Positions 48,387 to 58,946 of a stretch of 64,000 nt of DNA are shown in pieces (position 1 is the first letter of the stretch; each line of letters begins with the position of its first letter). This DNA comes from Gammaproteobacteria bacterium (GTDB lineage Bacteria > Pseudomonadota > Gammaproteobacteria > SZUA-229). The position numbers were made by a program, and so were the translations under genes. The notes beneath the pieces were generated by a model. It was not told the DNA's origin and made no database searches. It saw only the letters and a program-made list of their open reading frames with translations. Location of the stretch: assembly GCA_030148865.1 (NCBI GenBank), contig JASBSR010000010.1:60768-124767 (forward strand), given 5' to 3'.

Positions 48387-49301
48387 ATGTCTGATTTTAA
48401 AAGTGATTTCTGGAGCTGGTGGATTATTGCTATTGCAATTGGCGGTATTGCCTGGTGCATCTGGTTGCTAACCACCAATAAAAACAGGCCGATAGCGGCA
48501 GAAAGTATTGGTAAACCTATGGGTCACGTCTGGGATGGTGATTTGCAGGAACTGAATAATCCGATGCCACGTTGGTGGATTATCAAGTTTTACGTCCTGA
48601 TTGTGTTTGCGCTGGCGTATCTTGCCCTGTACCCGGGTCTGGGAACATTTAAGGGATTTCTGGGCTGGACTGAAACAGGTCAGTATGAAACCGAAATGAG
48701 CGCAGCTAAAGCACAGTATGGTCCTTTGTACGATAAATTTCTCGGCGAGAGCATACCGGCGCTGGCCGCTGATGAAAAAGCCCTGCGTACCGGTGAACGT
48801 CTGTTTGTGAATAACTGCGCGGTCTGCCATGGTTCCGACGCACGCGGCGCGCGCGGTTTTCCCAACCTGCGCGATCATGACTGGCTCTACGGAGGCACGC
48901 CCGACAACATCAAAACCACTATTATGTACGGTCGCAATGGTGTCATGCCAGCGTGGGAAGCACCACTCGGCGGCGAAGCGGGTGTCAATGAGGTCGCGAA
49001 TTATGTCATGAGCCTCTCGGGTCGTAAGGTGGATGCCGAACTGGCCAGCAAAGGCAAGGCAAAGTTTGATATGTTCTGTACGGGTTGCCATATGCCGACA
49101 GGCACTGGTAACCAGGCGCTAGGCGCACCAAATCTTACTGACAATATCTGGCTCTACGGCGGTACACCGGCTGCGATTAAGCACAGTATTGCTGCCGGGC
49201 GTAGTGGCAAGATGCCGGCGCACAGCGAGTTTCTCGGTGAAGCGCGGGTGCAGGTATTGGCGGCCTATGTCTATAGCCTGACGCACAATAGCGAGAAATG
49301 A
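48387..49301 (+). CDS. ccoP: cbb3-type cytochrome c oxidase subunit III CcoP
   Basis: A 304-residue dihaem cytochrome c. Two N-terminal membrane segments (about 8-30 and 64-86) are followed by two haem domains with CAVCH and CTGCH sites. GMGYVWD-like KPMGHVWDGDLQELNNPMPRWW (in parts: GHVWDGDLQELNNPMPRWW) is the CcoP family hallmark. It takes electrons from the bc1 complex or soluble cytochromes. It overlaps the next ORF by four bases. Confidence 0.96.
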   Translation: MSDFKSDFWSWWIIAIAIGGIAWCIWLLTTNKNRPIAAESIGKPMGHVWDGDLQELNNPMPRWWIIKFYVLIVFALAYLALYPGLGTFKGFLGWTETGQYETEMSAAKAQYGPLYDKFLGESIPALAADEKALRTGERLFVNNCAVCHGSDARGARGFPNLRDHDWLYGGTPDNIKTTIMYGRNGVMPAWEAPLGGEAGVNEVANYVMSLSGRKVDAELASKGKAKFDMFCTGCHMPTGTGNQALGAPNLTDNIWLYGGTPAAIKHSIAAGRSGKMPAHSEFLGEARVQVLAAYVYSLTHNSEK

Positions 49302-49603
49302 CGCCGCCGTCAGCATCATCGCCTACACCACCGCCTGCTATTCCACTGATTCAACGCGTGGTGGCTATCCTGTGGCCATCCTTTATCACTGCCGGCATTG
49401 CCACTATCGTGTTTGCCACTGTGTTTGATCCGAAAACGCTATTTATGGAATATGACTTTAGTCGGATGGCCATTTATAGCGTCAGTTTTTTTCTGTTCTG
49501 GTTGATGGGTGTAATCAACGCTATGTCGACCTGTTTTTTCCTCATGCCCTGTAGCATCTTCAACAAGTGTAAGACGCGCCAGGATGCAGCTGCGCCCGAA
49601 TAA
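49298..49603 (+). CDS. Small membrane protein in the cco cluster
   Basis: A 101-residue protein with a Pro/Ser-rich N-terminus and two membrane segments (about 23-45 and 60-85). The C-terminal part has CFFLMPCSIFNKC. It starts on an ATGA overlap with ccoP and lies before ccoG, so it is translationally coupled to the oxidase. I do not recognise a named family. A role in oxidase stability or assembly is possible. Confidence 0.65.
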   Translation: MTPPSASSPTPPPAIPLIQRVVAILWPSFITAGIATIVFATVFDPKTLFMEYDFSRMAIYSVSFFLFWLMGVINAMSTCFFLMPCSIFNKCKTRQDAAAPE

Positions 49604-49668
49604 TATTCTTAGTGATCTGCGTCGGGTGATCTGCATCAGCAAATAACAGCATCAGGTGATATACTAAT

Positions 49669-51078
49669 ATGTCCGAAGCGGGATTCAAACCGGGCGTCGC
49701 TGTTGAAATCGAACAGTCGCTATATTCCAAACGAAAAAAAATATATCCGCGTCAGGTACACGGATTGTTTGCGGCGCTTCGCACCAGCGGCGTGGTGGTA
49801 TTGCTCGGCCTGTATTACATCATTCCCTGGTTGCAATGGGATGATCGACAGATGGTGTTGTTCGATCTGCCCGTGCGTAAATTTTATATCTTTGGTATGG
49901 TCTTCTGGCCCCAGGATTTTTTCTATCTCGCTCTATTACTCATCATTGCTGCCATGTCGCTGTTTTTTTTCACTGCTGTCGCGGGTCGTTTGTGGTGTGG
50001 TTATGCCTGCCCACAAACAGTATGGACCGAGGCATTTCTCTGGATCGAGCGTAAGATAGAAGGGAGTCGTCCGCAGCAGATGAAGCGCGACAAGGCGCCG
50101 ATGTCGTGGAACAAGTTTCGTGTCAAAGCAAGCAAGCATTTTATCTGGATTGTGTTTTCCCTGTTCACTGGCCTAACATTCGTCGGCTATTTTTCACCAA
50201 TACGCGAATTGACCTATAACTTTTTCACTTTTAATAATGGCCCCTGGGAGATCTTCTGGATTTTCTTTTATGGTTTTGCTACCTATGGCAATGCCGGCTG
50301 GTTACGCGAACAGGTGTGTACCTATATGTGCCCCTATGCGCGTTTTCAAAGTGTGATGATCGATAATGACACTTTAGTCATTTCCTATGATGCAGAGCGT
50401 GGTGATCCGCGCGGTAGCAGAAAGCGTAGTGCCGACCCGAAACAGCAGGGCCTGGGTGATTGCATCGACTGCACAATCTGTGTGCAGGTGTGTCCTACTG
50501 GAATTGATATTCGTGATGGCCTGCAATACGAGTGTATCGGCTGTGCAGCATGCATCGACGCCTGCGATGATGTGATGGATGAAATGGGCTACGCCAAAGG
50601 CCTCATCCGCTATACCACAGAAAATACACTCAAAGGCAAGGTGACGCATGTATTCCGACCGCGAACTCTGGCCTATGGTTTTATTTTGCTGGTCATTACT
50701 TTCGGCGCAGCTTATGCCATGCTCAATCGTACGCCGTTGGCATTTGATATGATTCGCGATCGTAATACGCTGTATCGTGAAACCTCGGACGGTTTAATCG
50801 AAAATGTGTATATCGTAAAAATCATGAATAAAGACAAGCGAGCCCATCGTTATCAGTTGTCCGTGTCTGGCCTGGATGGCATCAGCCTGCGCATGGATGT
50901 CGATCATATTGAGGTAAACAGTGGTGAGATGGTCGAGATTCCGGTGCGTGCGGTTGTTAATTCAGGAGCGATTCACAGGCGTAGTAATGAACTCAGTTTC
51001 AAGCTGGTGGCGGAAGACGTGGAGGACCTGGCCATGACTGAAGATGCACGATTTATAGGGCCGCTGGCGGAGCGTTAA
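49669..51078 (+). CDS. ccoG: Cytochrome c oxidase accessory protein CcoG (RdxA/FixG)
   Basis: A 469-residue membrane protein with five predicted helices. CGYACPQTVWTE is the family's NapH-like motif, followed by two [4Fe-4S] motifs, CIDCTICVQVCPTG and CIGCAACIDAC. The C-terminal 120 residues form an Ig-like periplasmic domain. CcoG reduces cupric ion for CcoI to deliver. It lies two bases before ccoH. Confidence 0.95.
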   Translation: MSEAGFKPGVAVEIEQSLYSKRKKIYPRQVHGLFAALRTSGVVVLLGLYYIIPWLQWDDRQMVLFDLPVRKFYIFGMVFWPQDFFYLALLLIIAAMSLFFFTAVAGRLWCGYACPQTVWTEAFLWIERKIEGSRPQQMKRDKAPMSWNKFRVKASKHFIWIVFSLFTGLTFVGYFSPIRELTYNFFTFNNGPWEIFWIFFYGFATYGNAGWLREQVCTYMCPYARFQSVMIDNDTLVISYDAERGDPRGSRKRSADPKQQGLGDCIDCTICVQVCPTGIDIRDGLQYECIGCAACIDACDDVMDEMGYAKGLIRYTTENTLKGKVTHVFRPRTLAYGFILLVITFGAAYAMLNRTPLAFDMIRDRNTLYRETSDGLIENVYIVKIMNKDKRAHRYQLSVSGLDGISLRMDVDHIEVNSGEMVEIPVRAVVNSGAIHRRSNELSFKLVAEDVEDLAMTEDARFIGPLAER

Positions 51079-51080
51079 TC

Positions 51081-51602
51081 ATGAATTCACTTACTCACAC
51101 AGATGCGAAGCCCTGGTACCGATATCCACTGGTATGGATGCTGATTTCGATTCCAGCATCTGCTGTAGCCATTTGTAGTGTGATTATCTGGTTGGCTGTG
51201 ACCACTACGGATGGTCTGGTGGTGGATGACTATTATGCTCAGGGAATGGCCATCAATAAATCGCTGGACCGTGACCGTCACGCGTATCAGCATCATGTTG
51301 CGGCAAAATTGAATATCATGGTTACTGAGGGACTGATAAACCTGGATCTTGATAAGGGATTGCTGGCTAACTACCCGGATACACTGCAGTTAATTTTACG
51401 CCATGCGACGCGCGCTGACAGTGATTTTACGCTGGAGTTGTTGCACGGTCAGGGCAGCCGGTATATTGGATATCTCAACAAATCTTTGCCGGCGGGAGCC
51501 TGGTACATCGAACTGGGTAATCCTGACTGGCGTCTGAATGCGCGCAGTCGGGTTGAGAATATGGCCAGCGTTAAGCTCAGTCCTTTGCCGACAGATAATT
51601 AA
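51081..51602 (+). CDS. ccoH: cbb3 oxidase assembly protein CcoH (FixH)
   Basis: A 173-residue FixH-family protein. One membrane anchor is near residues 15-38, and DDYYAQGMAINKSLDRDR is the FixH hallmark just after it. The rest is a periplasmic beta domain. CcoH contacts CcoN during assembly. The 3' end overlaps the convergent antiporter gene by four bases. Confidence 0.9.
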   Translation: MNSLTHTDAKPWYRYPLVWMLISIPASAVAICSVIIWLAVTTTDGLVVDDYYAQGMAINKSLDRDRHAYQHHVAAKLNIMVTEGLINLDLDKGLLANYPDTLQLILRHATRADSDFTLELLHGQGSRYIGYLNKSLPAGAWYIELGNPDWRLNARSRVENMASVKLSPLPTDN

Positions 51603-52768
51603 TCCTGACGTTGGCGTGACTGACTAGCGATTGGTGTCGGGTATTTATAAACCACCCAGTACGTTGAAATCACAAACGTTATAATCACTACAGTCTGGAT
51701 CAGACTGGACGCATCAGCGCTGATCAGGCCCGAGGTGTACGCACTGTAGGCAACTAATAGTGAGAACTCACTCGCCTGTCCGAGGCGCGCACCGAGCTCA
51801 GAAGAAAACCGCCGGCTTTCGCCGAGCAATCTGAAGCCCGCTCTGAATAGCAATGGTTTCGCAATAATCAGTACCACGGCAAGCGCCAGCGCAGCATAGA
51901 TTACCTGCTGAGATAATAAGGCATCAAAGCGCGCGCCCATCGAAAAGAAAAACAGTATCAGAAAAAAATCGCGTAAAGGTTTTAGGTCTTCGGCGATCAC
52001 CAGAGCTACCGGGATGCTGGCAAACGAAACTCCTGCAACGAAGGCACCGATCTCATACGACAGGCCGAGATATTTTGCAGCCCCGGCACCTATCAGACCC
52101 CAGCCCAGTGAAATTAAAAACGTGTATTCACGAATCGTATCGTATTTAATAAATAAGCGTGTGACAATAGTTTTCATCAGCAGAAACGAAACCAGCGTCA
52201 GACCGGCTAGCTTGAGCAATAGCACGACAGTGGTTGCCAGTACCTGTTCCTGCTGCTGCACACCGACCATAAACAGGATTAGTACAATGGCGAGAATATC
52301 CTGTAACAATAAAACGCTTATCATCATTTCGCCGGTATGGGCATGATGCAGAGCGGTGGTTGGAATAAGTTTAAGACCAACGATAGTGCTCGAGAACATC
52401 ATTGCGGCTCCGATGACCAGGCTGTCTGTGAATGAAAAACCAAATGCCAGCACTACCAGCATGCTGATTGACATAAATGCCAGCGAGGTTCCCAGCATCA
52501 GCAGAGTGGATTTGCCAAGTAATTGCAATAAACGACTGGGTTCGAGACTGATGCCAATGAGAAACAACAACAGGATAATGCCGAGATGTGAGAGCTCTTC
52601 GATATGTGCATCGTTTGCAATCAGACTAAAACCCAGTGGACCAACAACAATGCCGAGTGCAATGTAGGCGAGAATAATCGGTTGGCGCAAATATAGAAAG
52701 AGTGTGGAAAACACTGCGGCGCCGGCAAAGATAGCAATTAGCTCGACAATGATATTGTTAGCGATCAT
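51599..52768 (-). CDS. Cation:proton antiporter, CPA2 family (Kef-like)
   Basis: A 389-residue transporter with about twelve membrane helices. YIALGIVVGPLGF and the GISLEPSRLLQLLGK segment are family marks, with LLLQDILAIVLILF (the ion-site helix with QD) and YEIGAFVAGVSFA. It lacks the C-terminal TrkA-N domain of KefB/KefC, so it is a short type whose substrate (K+ or Na+) cannot be stated. The 52769-52981 gap downstream of its start has no feature I can name. Confidence 0.83.
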   Translation of the reverse strand: MIANNIIVELIAIFAGAAVFSTLFLYLRQPIILAYIALGIVVGPLGFSLIANDAHIEELSHLGIILLLFLIGISLEPSRLLQLLGKSTLLMLGTSLAFMSISMLVVLAFGFSFTDSLVIGAAMMFSSTIVGLKLIPTTALHHAHTGEMMISVLLLQDILAIVLILFMVGVQQQEQVLATTVVLLLKLAGLTLVSFLLMKTIVTRLFIKYDTIREYTFLISLGWGLIGAGAAKYLGLSYEIGAFVAGVSFASIPVALVIAEDLKPLRDFFLILFFFSMGARFDALLSQQVIYAALALAVVLIIAKPLLFRAGFRLLGESRRFSSELGARLGQASEFSLLVAYSAYTSGLISADASSLIQTVVIITFVISTYWVVYKYPTPIASQSRQRQD

Positions 52769-52981
52769 TTACAAACTCCACGTGACTCAAATTACAGGTT
52801 TTGCTGATTTGCGTCAGTCTGTATTTAAGGGCGCACTGATTAGTTCATCCATGAATACTCAGAATATTCAATGGCTGATAAGCCACTAAAATGGTAGCAC
52901 ATGGCTGTGCCGTTTACGCCCTGAGCGCCAGCCTCATGTGTTTTTTAATGCGCCGTCGTATGATGCTTCGTACGGCTGGGC

Positions 52982-53338
52982 TTATACCAGTGACAAAAGC
53001 ACGTCGTCGATTGCAGCTGCGCTACCAAGATAGGGCGCAATGCTGATTTTAATATCTGGATGCTCGTCCTGCTTGATTCTGACCTGGTGGGGAATGTCGG
53101 CGGCAACATGCCGACCCGCTGATAAAAAATAGGGCAACACGGTTACTTCAGTAGCACCGGCATCGATGCACTGCTGAATGCCATCAGGAATTGAGGGCGA
53201 GGCCCGTTCGAGAAATGCTGCGCGCACGTCGCGCTGTAATGGTGCAGCAGTGGTTTGCAGGCGTGCGACCCGCCGGCGGACTTCATTATTCGACGCTTCA
53301 CGACGGCTGCCGTGCGCGACCAGCAGAATACTTTGCAT
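52982..53338 (-). CDS. Sirohydrochlorin chelatase-like protein (CbiX/SirB family)
   Basis: A 118-residue single-domain chelatase-like protein. SILLVAHGSRREASN carries the metal-ligand His at about residue 9, and VLPYFLSAGRHVAADIP the second conserved His. Short CbiX forms insert cobalt or iron (or nickel) into sirohydrochlorin or related tetrapyrroles. ATG 53338 begins just before the family strand; an upstream start at 53416 would add 26 unconserved residues. The window's cbb3 oxidase and hemN use haem, but no sirohaem gene is here. Confidence 0.8.
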   Translation of the reverse strand: MQSILLVAHGSRREASNNEVRRRVARLQTTAAPLQRDVRAAFLERASPSIPDGIQQCIDAGATEVTVLPYFLSAGRHVAADIPHQVRIKQDEHPDIKISIAPYLGSAAAIDDVLLSLV

Positions 53339-53467
53339 TGTTGTCTCGATATTTGAGCCTGCGCCTGTCGGCGTTGGAGTAACGATAAATATACCGGTTT
53401 TTTCCAGAATAGCCAATTTCGAGTCGTGAGTTACGGTTCGTATTCTCTGGCCGCGGGGGCCGCCTTT

Positions 53468-55741
53468 CTAAGTCATCGCGCGCAGCTGTTTCGCAGCTTT
53501 TACCATATTGAGTAAGGCGGGTTTGACTTCATCCCAGTGTCGAGTTTTCAGGCCGCAGTCCGGGTTCACCCAGAGACGTTCGGCCGGGATGCGTTGAGCT
53601 GCTTTTTGCATTAAGGATACGATTTCATCAACACTGGGTGTGTTAGGTGAGTGAATATCGTACACCCCGGGTCCAATTTCGTTGGGGTATGCAAAAGCAT
53701 CAAATACGTCGAGCAATTCCATATTGGAACGTGAGGTTTCGATCGTAATCACATCCGCGTCCATGTCGGCGATGGCCTGTATTATGTCGTTAAATTCTGA
53801 ATAACACATATGTGTATGTATCTGAGTGTGATCCGTGACCCCATTAGCCGTCAGTTTGAAACATTGCACCGCCCAGTCGAGATATTCCTGCCAGGCAGAC
53901 GTTCTCAGTGGAAGGCCTTCGCGTAGCGCAGCTTCGTCAATTTGAATAATGTTGATGCCGACCTGCTCCAGATCACAGACTTCATCGCGTATCGCTAACG
54001 CCAGTTGCTGGCAGGTTTCGCGTCTGCTCTGATCGTCGCGGACAAATGACCAGTTCAACATCGTGACTGGACCGGTCAACATACCTTTAACCGGCTTGTC
54101 GCTAATCGATTGTGCATACTGTGCCCATTCCAGGGTTATGGGTTCGGGTCGTGAGACATCACCATAAAGTATCGGTGGTTTGACGCAGCGTGAGCCGTAG
54201 GATTGTACCCAGCCAAACTGTGTGAAGGCATAGCCAGCAAGATGTTCTGCAAAGTACTCCACCATGTCATTACGTTCTGCCTCACCGTGAACCAGCACGT
54301 CGAGGCCGCAGGCTTCCTGTTCGCGTATGCAGTGTTGAATTTCTGTTTGCATCGCTTTTTTGTAGTCTGCCTGAGTTAGCTCACCCTGTCGATTTTTCTT
54401 GCGTAGCAGACGGATTTCACTGGTTTGTGGAAATGAGCCGATCGTGGTGGTCGGGTACCGTGGCAAATGCAACATTTTTCGCTGTAACTGTGAGCGCACC
54501 GGATAGTGACTGTTGCGTTGCATCATTGTCGGAGAAATCTGTGAACAACGTGATTTGACCGCCGTTTTATGTACCCGGTCTGAAGCTGCTCGTGCGTCGA
54601 GTGCGCGTTTGTTTTCCTGTAACTGCAAAGCAACGCTCTCACGGCCCTGGCTGAGAGCCAGGGAAATCAGTTCCAGCTCTGCAAGCTTCTGCAGCGCAAA
54701 GGCCAGCCAGGATTTGATTTCATGATCCAGACCGGTTTCGCTTTCAAGATCCATGGGTACGTGTAATAACGAACACGAGGGGGCCAGCCAGAGACGATCC
54801 TGTAACTGCTGGTGAATTGGTTCCAGCCAGTCGAGTGTCGTGGTCAGGTTTGTTTTCCAGATATTGCGGCCGTTGATGATACCCAATGACAGAATTTTGT
54901 TGTCGGGTAGCAACGCTGGCAGGCGCTCGATTTCAGAAAAAGCATTCAGTGCATCAATATGCAGGCCATCGACGGGAAGCTGGCAGGCAAGTTCGAGATT
55001 ATCCTGTAGCTGACCAAAGTAGGTGGTGAGTAAAATTTTCGGCGTGAGTTTTCCCAGACGGCGATACGCCGCTGCGTAGGCTGCCTGCCAGTCGGCCGTG
55101 AGTTCGAGTACCAATGCTGGTTCATCGATTTGCAGCCATTCAATATCTTCCTGCGCCAGTTTTAGCATTAGCTGTTCGTAGACCGGCAACACGACATCGA
55201 GCAGGGCGAGTTTGTCTGTGGCATCTCTGGCTTTACCCAGCCACAAATATGTCAGCGGGCCCAGGATGACAGGTTTTGGCTTCGCGCCCAGTAATCTGGC
55301 TTCTGCAATCTCCTGCAACAGCTTGTCGGCATTGAGTTCGAAGCGGGTGTCGGCGCTGAATTCGGGCACGATATAATGATAATTGGTATCGAACCATTTG
55401 GTCATTTCGCCGGCACTCACCGGCGCACTCGCCTGCGTCGAGCGTCCGCGAGCCATGCGAAAATAGTTATCCAGTGCCGGGATGCTGCCATCATGCTCAA
55501 ACCGAGTCGGGATATTCCCCAGCATTACACTGGTGTCGAGCACATGATCATACAGCGAAAAGTCACCGACGCTGTGCCAGTCCAGATTGCTTTGCAGTTG
55601 TAGCCGCTGTTGGCGCAGCTGTTGTGCCGTGGTGTCGAGTTCCTGCGCTGTGCTATCACCGCGCCAGTAGTTTTCCAGAGAAAATTTGAGTTCGCGTTTG
55701 TGGCCGATACGCGGTAGGCCGAGGCTGTGTATGTTTGGCAT
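53468..55741 (-). CDS. metE: 5-methyltetrahydropteroyltriglutamate-homocysteine methyltransferase
   Basis: A 757-residue cobalamin-independent methionine synthase of full length. The N-terminal domain starts with [19 protein letters not shown]. The C-terminal zinc ligands are visible: THMCYSEF (His, Cys), TIETSRS (Glu region) and [11 protein letters not shown] (Cys). It transfers a methyl group to homocysteine. It is divergent from metR, its expected activator. Confidence 0.95.
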   Translation of the reverse strand: MPNIHSLGLPRIGHKRELKFSLENYWRGDSTAQELDTTAQQLRQQRLQLQSNLDWHSVGDFSLYDHVLDTSVMLGNIPTRFEHDGSIPALDNYFRMARGRSTQASAPVSAGEMTKWFDTNYHYIVPEFSADTRFELNADKLLQEIAEARLLGAKPKPVILGPLTYLWLGKARDATDKLALLDVVLPVYEQLMLKLAQEDIEWLQIDEPALVLELTADWQAAYAAAYRRLGKLTPKILLTTYFGQLQDNLELACQLPVDGLHIDALNAFSEIERLPALLPDNKILSLGIINGRNIWKTNLTTTLDWLEPIHQQLQDRLWLAPSCSLLHVPMDLESETGLDHEIKSWLAFALQKLAELELISLALSQGRESVALQLQENKRALDARAASDRVHKTAVKSRCSQISPTMMQRNSHYPVRSQLQRKMLHLPRYPTTTIGSFPQTSEIRLLRKKNRQGELTQADYKKAMQTEIQHCIREQEACGLDVLVHGEAERNDMVEYFAEHLAGYAFTQFGWVQSYGSRCVKPPILYGDVSRPEPITLEWAQYAQSISDKPVKGMLTGPVTMLNWSFVRDDQSRRETCQQLALAIRDEVCDLEQVGINIIQIDEAALREGLPLRTSAWQEYLDWAVQCFKLTANGVTDHTQIHTHMCYSEFNDIIQAIADMDADVITIETSRSNMELLDVFDAFAYPNEIGPGVYDIHSPNTPSVDEIVSLMQKAAQRIPAERLWVNPDCGLKTRHWDEVKPALLNMVKAAKQLRAMT

Positions 55742-55824
55742 GGTCTGTTTCGTGTTGGTGGATGTACGAGTGTATGCTAGGCTGATATAGTTATGAAAAA
55801 TAATGATAAATTTTCAACAATACA

Positions 55825-55837
55825 TGAGTAATATTCA
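55825..55837. promoter_or_regulatory. MetR-box-like site in the metE/metR divergent region
   Basis: TGAGTAATATTCA matches the MetR consensus TGAANNNNNTTCA at seven of eight fixed positions. It lies between metE and metR, where activation of metE and autoregulation are expected. The AT-rich stretch around 55791-55817 (TGAAAAATAATGA and TTTTCA) may hold a second, wider site. Confidence 0.5.
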
Positions 55838-55851
55838 TATATGATCCAGCC

Positions 55852-56739
55852 ATGATTGAACGCAGTCATCTCAAAATTATCCTCGCCCTGCAGCAGTCGG
55901 GTTCCCTGACACAGGCGGCGGAAGCGCTGTGTTTGACGCAATCAGCGCTGTCACACCAGATTCGTAATCTTGAACACAGGCTCGGTGTCAGGCTCTGGCG
56001 CCGGCAGGGGAGGCAGCTGCGGTTGACCTCGGCAGGGGAGTATTTGCTAGTCGCAGCACAACAGGTGTTACCGGTGCTGGATAAAACTGAGCACATGATC
56101 CGTGCCAGTGAAACCGGCAAGCGCGGTAGTTTGCGCGTTGGTGTGGAATGTTATCCCTGTTATCAGTGGCTCACAGGCATAGTTGCCAGGTTTATGCAGC
56201 AAATTCCGGATGTGGAAATCGATATCATCGATCAGTTTCAGTTCGAAGGTTTGGCCGCACTGCGCAACCATCACGTCGATCTGCTGATTACACCCGACCC
56301 CATCAAATCCCGAGAACTGGTATTCGAAGCACTGATGGATTATGAACTCGTGCTGGTGGTGTCGAGCCAGCATGCGCTGGCAAACGTAAAACAGCTAACG
56401 GCGAATATGATTGCCGATGAAATCCTGCTAACGTTTCCGGTGGCGCGTGAACGACTCGACGTGTTCACACAATTCTTATCACCGGCGGCAGTCACGCCAA
56501 AATTTCACAAGCAGATGGAGTCAGTCGAAATTATGTTGCAGACGGTGTCGATGCAACGCGGTGTCTGTCTGTTACCCGACTGGCTGGTGGAACATTATCG
56601 TAAACAGTTTGATGTGAAAACGCTGACTGTGGGTCGCCGGGGAATACAAAAAACGCTGTATGCCGCGTTGCGTAAGCAGGATGCAAAGCTGGCATATATT
56701 GATGAGTTTATCGAGTTGAGCAAGCGCACAGACGTATGA
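55852..56739 (+). CDS. metR: LysR-family transcriptional regulator MetR
   Basis: A 295-residue LysR protein. The HTH domain SGSLTQAAEALCLTQSALSHQI is N-terminal (in parts: LTQAAEALCLTQSALSHQI), and the periplasmic-fold effector domain begins about residue 90 with LRVGVECYPCYQWL, a MetR-like signature. MetR uses homocysteine to activate metE. It is divergent from metE by 110 bases. Confidence 0.9.
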   Translation: MIERSHLKIILALQQSGSLTQAAEALCLTQSALSHQIRNLEHRLGVRLWRRQGRQLRLTSAGEYLLVAAQQVLPVLDKTEHMIRASETGKRGSLRVGVECYPCYQWLTGIVARFMQQIPDVEIDIIDQFQFEGLAALRNHHVDLLITPDPIKSRELVFEALMDYELVLVVSSQHALANVKQLTANMIADEILLTFPVARERLDVFTQFLSPAAVTPKFHKQMESVEIMLQTVSMQRGVCLLPDWLVEHYRKQFDVKTLTVGRRGIQKTLYAALRKQDAKLAYIDEFIELSKRTDV

Positions 56740-56811
56740 CAACTTGAAATGACGGCTAAAAATCTGTCATTCAAGAAAAGCGTTCGGGGTGAATCCGGAT
56801 CAGAGAGTGAA

Positions 56812-56921
56812 GGCGCTTACTTAAGAAAATTTTTTGTGTTTTCCGTCATTCCCGCGTGCTTCCCGCCAAAAATGCGCGGCAACGATGCTGGATTTTAGTG
56901 CTATGCGCTTAAGTAAGTGCC
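56812..56921. mobile_element. MITE-like element with GGCGCTTACTTAAG ends
   Basis: GGCGCTTACTTAAG (56812-56825) and CTTAAGTAAGTGCC (56908-56921) are inverted with one mismatch and bound 110 bp. An internal TCATTCCCGCGTG and GCGCGGCAACGATGCTGG stretch resembles sequence found in dispersed proteobacterial repeats. No coding capacity and no clear target duplication. Confidence 0.6.
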
Positions 56922-56951
56922 ATTAGGATCAGATAATCAAAAAATAGTCAG

Positions 56952-57063
56952 TCCGCAAACAAGGCGATAAACATAAATAAAAATAAAAGCTAACAGATCA
57001 ATCTGGCCGCAAATCTCGCAGCAGTGCCAGGCACTCTGCTTTTATTTTTGTGTGCTTTGCGTT
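56952..57063. repeat. Palindrome of the CCGCAAA/TTTGCG type before purH
   Basis: AAATAAAAATAAAAGC at the end of the left arm (56952-56991) pairs with GCTTTTATTTTTGTGTGC in the right arm (57038-57063). GGCCGCAAATCTCGCAGC is in the loop. Bases 56740-57170 hold only this and the MITE-like element. Confidence 0.6.
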
Positions 57064-57170
57064 TTAATGTAAACGCACTTTCTTTATATGACAGCCAGGC
57101 TGTTACCTGAGTGCTATATTTTTTGGGTGACAGGTCATGTGCTGCATCGGCCAGAAATAAGCGATTCCAG

Positions 57171-58742
57171 TTAATGACGGAAGTGTCGCATACCAGTGAG
57201 TACCATTGCCATGCCGTGCTCATCGGCGGCGGCGATGACTTCATCGTCGCGCATCGAACCGCCGGGCTGAATCACCGCGACTATACCTGCTTCGTGGGCA
57301 GCATCGATGCCATCGCGAAACGGGAAAAACGCATCCGAGGCCATGACCGAACCGGCAACTTCGAGCCCGGCATGTTCGGCTTTGATGCCGGCAATGCGCG
57401 CGCTGTTGATACGGCTCATTTGTCCTGCACCAACCCCGATGGTCATATTGTTTTTCGCGTAGACGATGGCATTGGACTTGACGAATTTGGCGATGCGCCA
57501 GCTGAATAATAAATCGGCCATCTCATCATCGGTCGGTTTACGTTTTGTTACCACCTTGAGTTCATGGTGTAAGGCAAGATCGGCATCCTGTACCAGCAGG
57601 CCGCCGTTAACGCGTTTGAAATCGAGTCGCGGCAAAGATGTTTCCCACTGACCGCATTCCAGCAGGCGTACATTTTTTTTCGCAGCAACAATTTCAGACG
57701 CAGCATCACTTACGCCTGGCGCAATAATAACTTCGACAAACTGGCGTTCAACTATCGCTTTGGCGGTATCGGCATCAAGATCGCGGTTGAAGGCAATAAT
57801 GCCACCAAAGGCGGACTCTGGATCGGTGCTGTAGGCGCGATCATAGGCTTCAAGCAGACTTTTATTGACGGCCACACCGCAGGGATTGGCGTGTTTCACA
57901 ATCACACAGGCAGGATCATCAAACTGTTTCACACATTCCAGCGCGGCATCGGTATCGCCGATGTTATTGTACGAGAGTGCTTTGCCCTGAATCTGTTTCG
58001 CCGTGGCAACACTGGCTTCGCCGGGATTTTGTTCGGTGTAGAAGGCCGCGTTCTGATGTGGGTTTTCACCATAACGCATCTCCTGGGCTTTATTGAACTG
58101 CAAGTTGATGGTGCGTGGAAAATTATCTTTACTGCCATCGGCGCGTAAGCGCCCGAGGTAATTGGCGATCATGCCATCGTAGTGTGCCGTGTGTTCGAAC
58201 GCTTTTACCGCGAGATCAAAGCGAGTGGCATCGCTTACCACACCTTCATTGGTTTTCATTTCTTCGAGAACGCGTGTGTAATCTACCGGTTCGACAATGA
58301 TGCTCACGTAAGCGTGGTTTTTTGCAGTCGCGCGCACCATCGCCGGACCGCCGATGTCGATGTTTTCGATGGCGTCTTCAAAACTGCAATCGGCTTTGGT
58401 GACGGTAGCTGCAAACGGGTAAAGATTAACGACCACAAGATCAATTGGCGCGATGTTATTGTCTTTCATGACACCATCATCGATGCCTCGCCTGCCAAGT
58501 ATGCCGCCGTGAATTTTTGGGTGCAGGGTTTTCACCCGGCCAGCCATGATCTCGGGGAAGCCGGTGTGTCTGGAAACTTCCATGACGGGGACAAAATTTT
58601 CGATCAGCAGTTTTGCAGTGCCGCCGGTGGAGAGAATCTCGACGCCCTGTTCGTGCAGAGCCTGGGCAAATTCCAGGATGCCGGTTTTATCAGAAACGCT
58701 GATGAGTGCACGGCGGACGGGGCGTTGCGATGTGGCGGGCAT
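57171..58742 (-). CDS. purH: Bifunctional AICAR formyltransferase/IMP cyclohydrolase
   Basis: A 523-residue bifunctional enzyme for the last two purine steps. [18 protein letters not shown] opens the cyclohydrolase domain (about 1-200), with STGGTAKLL and [15 protein letters not shown]. The formyltransferase domain includes [23 protein letters not shown] and [15 protein letters not shown] near the end. It is separated from the upstream fis-dusB genes by a palindrome. Confidence 0.96.
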   Translation of the reverse strand: MPATSQRPVRRALISVSDKTGILEFAQALHEQGVEILSTGGTAKLLIENFVPVMEVSRHTGFPEIMAGRVKTLHPKIHGGILGRRGIDDGVMKDNNIAPIDLVVVNLYPFAATVTKADCSFEDAIENIDIGGPAMVRATAKNHAYVSIIVEPVDYTRVLEEMKTNEGVVSDATRFDLAVKAFEHTAHYDGMIANYLGRLRADGSKDNFPRTINLQFNKAQEMRYGENPHQNAAFYTEQNPGEASVATAKQIQGKALSYNNIGDTDAALECVKQFDDPACVIVKHANPCGVAVNKSLLEAYDRAYSTDPESAFGGIIAFNRDLDADTAKAIVERQFVEVIIAPGVSDAASEIVAAKKNVRLLECGQWETSLPRLDFKRVNGGLLVQDADLALHHELKVVTKRKPTDDEMADLLFSWRIAKFVKSNAIVYAKNNMTIGVGAGQMSRINSARIAGIKAEHAGLEVAGSVMASDAFFPFRDGIDAAHEAGIVAVIQPGGSMRDDEVIAAADEHGMAMVLTGMRHFRH

Positions 58743-58803
58743 GGTGAGCCTTATGCTTGTTTCTGAGAGCTGCGAATTATACCTGAAGCCGCTGCGCAGT
58801 GGC

Positions 58804-58946
58804 TGTGCAAATGAAAAACGAAAAGTAAAAAAATTAAATGATTAAAAACAGATAGTTATAAATTAATGTCTGATCTGGCAGAAAATTCGGCAAGGACTCT
58901 AGATAAAAACTGTTGCAGCCATTTTTCACTTTTCGTTTTTCACAGC
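58804..58946. repeat. GAAAAACGAAAAGT palindrome between purH and fis
   Basis: CTGTGCAAATGAAAAACGAA (58804-58823, continuing AAGT) and ACTTTTCGTTTTTCACAGC (58928-58946) are inverted arms. The right arm contains the final codons and the stop of fis, so the repeat is part of that coding end. Confidence 0.75.

Noticed and set aside
53339..53467. Cobalamin riboswitch upstream of the chelatase or metE
   Set aside because: No conserved B12-box or paired elements were seen; the gap is too short for one.
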